The notes beneath the pieces are model-generated. The model ran no database searches and had not been told where the DNA came from. It saw only the letters and a program-made list of their open reading frames with translations. A DNA stretch of 44,728 nucleotides from Larix sibirica (Eukaryota; Streptophyta; Pinopsida; Pinales; Pinaceae): the NCBI GenBank assembly GCA_004151065.3, contig NWUY0304710587.1, positions 1 to 44,728 of the forward strand, read 5' to 3'. Both the position numbers and the translations under genes were made by a program. This document shows positions 42,883-44,728 of this stretch, in pieces. The first letter of the stretch is position 1, and each line of letters begins with the position of its first letter.

Positions 42883-44728
42883 AACTCGCGGGGCAGACAA
42901 AACCTTACAAATAAATGAATCATTTTAGCATTTTTGAATGAATTTAGTATTACTGTCTATAGGGATTTGGAAAGACTTTCTTTCTTGTGATACTTAACTA
43001 AGTGGAATTATGTTTATTACAATAATGATAAATTCACGAGTGAAGAGATAAAATGTAAAAAGACAATGTGGGTTTATTAACCTCTTTCCTCTTATGTGTG
43101 CTAATTAATATATTTAAAGAAAGTACAGAATTGAAGTGAAATAATATGAAACCTAGCTAGCCCTTGTTAACCCCAATGAAATTAGAAAATAGAAAGCATT
43201 AGATTCACCACCCTCTTTACTTTGTTGAGGGAGAAAATCGGGCAAGATCCTAGTGCTTGTTATCCTCCTAAGTAGGTTAAAACCCTTAACTAGGTGTGAG
43301 ACATATAATCCATACTACAATGAGCTACTTTGTCGTAACAAAGAATGAACACACAAGCAACGTAAAATAAGGGTTATAACCCTAAATTGTGTCCCTGTGA
43401 AGTAACTCTCCCCCTTATGGAAACAAACAAGGATATATTATCTCCAAATTCAATGAAAGAACAAGCAAACCATACACACATATCAATATAAATAAAATAA
43501 GTGTAGGTATGTATGACCCAGGTGCCTTTAGTTAAGAAGGTTACCTTCTCACTCATTAACTCGTGTTGAATTGAATCTTCCTTTTATGTGGAGATGTGGG
43601 TCAAACGAAGTGTGACTAGGGATGGAGCCAAATAAATCGCACGATACAACTAACCAAGCCAACAAGGTAATATCCAAACTATTTAAGAGTAGGTACTTAT
43701 TGTATCAGTGTCCAACTGGTGGAGGGTTTTTGCAAATCTCAGATCCAAGTTAGCCCAAGAGCGTGGAATATGGAAGGAGGTCGCTAGAATGCAATAGAGC
43801 TCTAAATATGGAAAATTTGAAGTATGCAAGAGGGATAGATTAGATACCTAAATAAACCCTTAATAATGAGCAATGGAGTGACATAAATCGATTTTGGAAA
43901 ACTAGAGTGGTGTAACCCATTGTTGCACTTGTTGTTGGAAGGGGATTTCCTCTGAAATTATTAACCATGGGTTTTTAATCTATGTACAAATGGGACATGA
44001 CCATACAACACGTAATTCCATATAAAAGAAACCTATATTATGTAGTAAAGTGAAAACCACAAGCCACCAATGCAATGTCTACAATTTTTTGAGCAATTTA
44101 GGGCACCCACCCGGACCACTCAAGGCAAAGGAAAGTTTGACTAAGTAAACACCTCCAAGAGCACACCTTCAAATTGATATATTTGGGGACTCCGGGGAGG
44201 CTCCTCAACTAATAAAAGGCCCAACTAGTGCATGAGGCCCAAGATTGGTCCACTTAACAAAGGAGTGACCCAAATGGGTTGGCCAAACAATCGACTAGAG
44301 ACAAACATGCAACCAAGGAAGGAGGGCTCGCCCGCAGGCTGAAAAATGGAATTAGGACCCGTTGGCTTGCTTCTTGAAGAAGATAGTTTTTTTTACGGTT
44401 CCAGACCCGCTGTAATCGTACACATGGAAGAGGTCCCTGATTAAACAATTTGAGGTGTAGGTTCATGGTAAGCTCCAAGTAAAGTGGATTCTTTAAACAC
44501 ATCAGGACTTACATTAGAGAAGGATTAAATGGATTGGCTACCCCAATTGTTGGCAAAATTTGATCTGGATTAGATTGTGGCTTAGGATGCTAGTACGTTA
44601 CTTGATCCAAGGTAACAATTGAAACATTATGGGGAAACATCATCACATGAAAGACCAAGGGGGCAGCCGCTTTAATGGCATACAAAAATTGAAAACCTTA
44701 GAGTCTATCGGAGCATATACAACTTCCA
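42883..44728. other. AT-rich spacer to the window end
   Basis: No gene is supported. A minus-strand frame at 44502-44254 (82 codons, Leu-rich) and one at 43556-43374 (60 codons) are unrecognised. 44105-44340 is GC-richer and coding-like on the minus strand in more than one frame (FLGCMFVSSRLFGQPIWV), but nothing can be assigned. Confidence 0.35.

Noticed and set aside
1-44728. CRISPR arrays, bacterial operons, intact insertion sequences, rRNA genes
   Set aside because: No regularly spaced identical repeats, no ribosome-binding-site/gene patterns, no transposase frame and no rRNA core motifs were found on either strand.

Overview
This 44.7 kb window has no intact, recognisable gene. The longest reading frame begun by a start codon is 133 codons, and it runs through a broken tRNA. 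The sequence reads as land-plant organelle-type intergenic DNA, most likely from the large mitochondrial genome of a seed plant, possibly a gymnosperm. The main anchor is at 2240-2440 on the minus strand: a degenerate mitochondrial-type trnP(UGG) followed 26 bases later by the start of a broken sdh3, a pairing that fits plant mitochondrial DNA. A Ty1/copia reverse-transcriptase scrap at 1544-1693 shows that nuclear retrotransposon DNA is mixed in. The assignment is inferred from sequence alone. A nuclear contig carrying a mitochondrial insertion is the main alternative.

Layout. 1-2.7 kb holds a decayed coiled-coil protein, the copia scrap, the trnP/sdh3 relics and an acidic coding scrap. 2.7-9.6 kb is mostly featureless spacer with a few unassigned frames. 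9.6-12.8 kb (plus) and 23.6-24.1 kb (minus) hold decayed low-complexity coding rich in Gly, Ser, Thr, Ala and Tyr. 16-22 kb holds short repeats, a duplicated segment (18.9 and 22.1 kb) and a decayed Lys/Thr/Ser-rich frame at 19.2 kb. 20.4-21.1 kb is built from recurring CCTTT/AGCC/CACC words, and the reverse complement of this vocabulary recurs near 23.5 and 29.1 kb. 25.9-32.5 kb, minus strand, holds several decayed protein segments, two of them with coiled-coil character. One looks like a second copy of the relic at the left end. 36.1-36.3 kb is a clear 57-bp tandem repeat. 36.8-38.0 kb, minus strand, is a decayed gene whose first part resembles the GH25 lysozyme fold and whose second part is rich in Tyr, Ser, Thr and Pro. 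From 38 kb to the end the DNA looks clearly more AT-rich and nuclear-like, apart from a GC-richer island at 42.4-42.9 kb with a 79-codon frame.

No operon or pathway can be described, because nothing here is likely to be functional. The interest lies in the number of broken coding relics that can be read in frame across stop codons, often in frames lacking an ATG. A conventional ORF call misses them or reports the wrong strand. The candidates most worth checking are the GH25-like relic, the two-copy coiled-coil element and the family of Gly/Ser/Thr/Tyr-rich relics.
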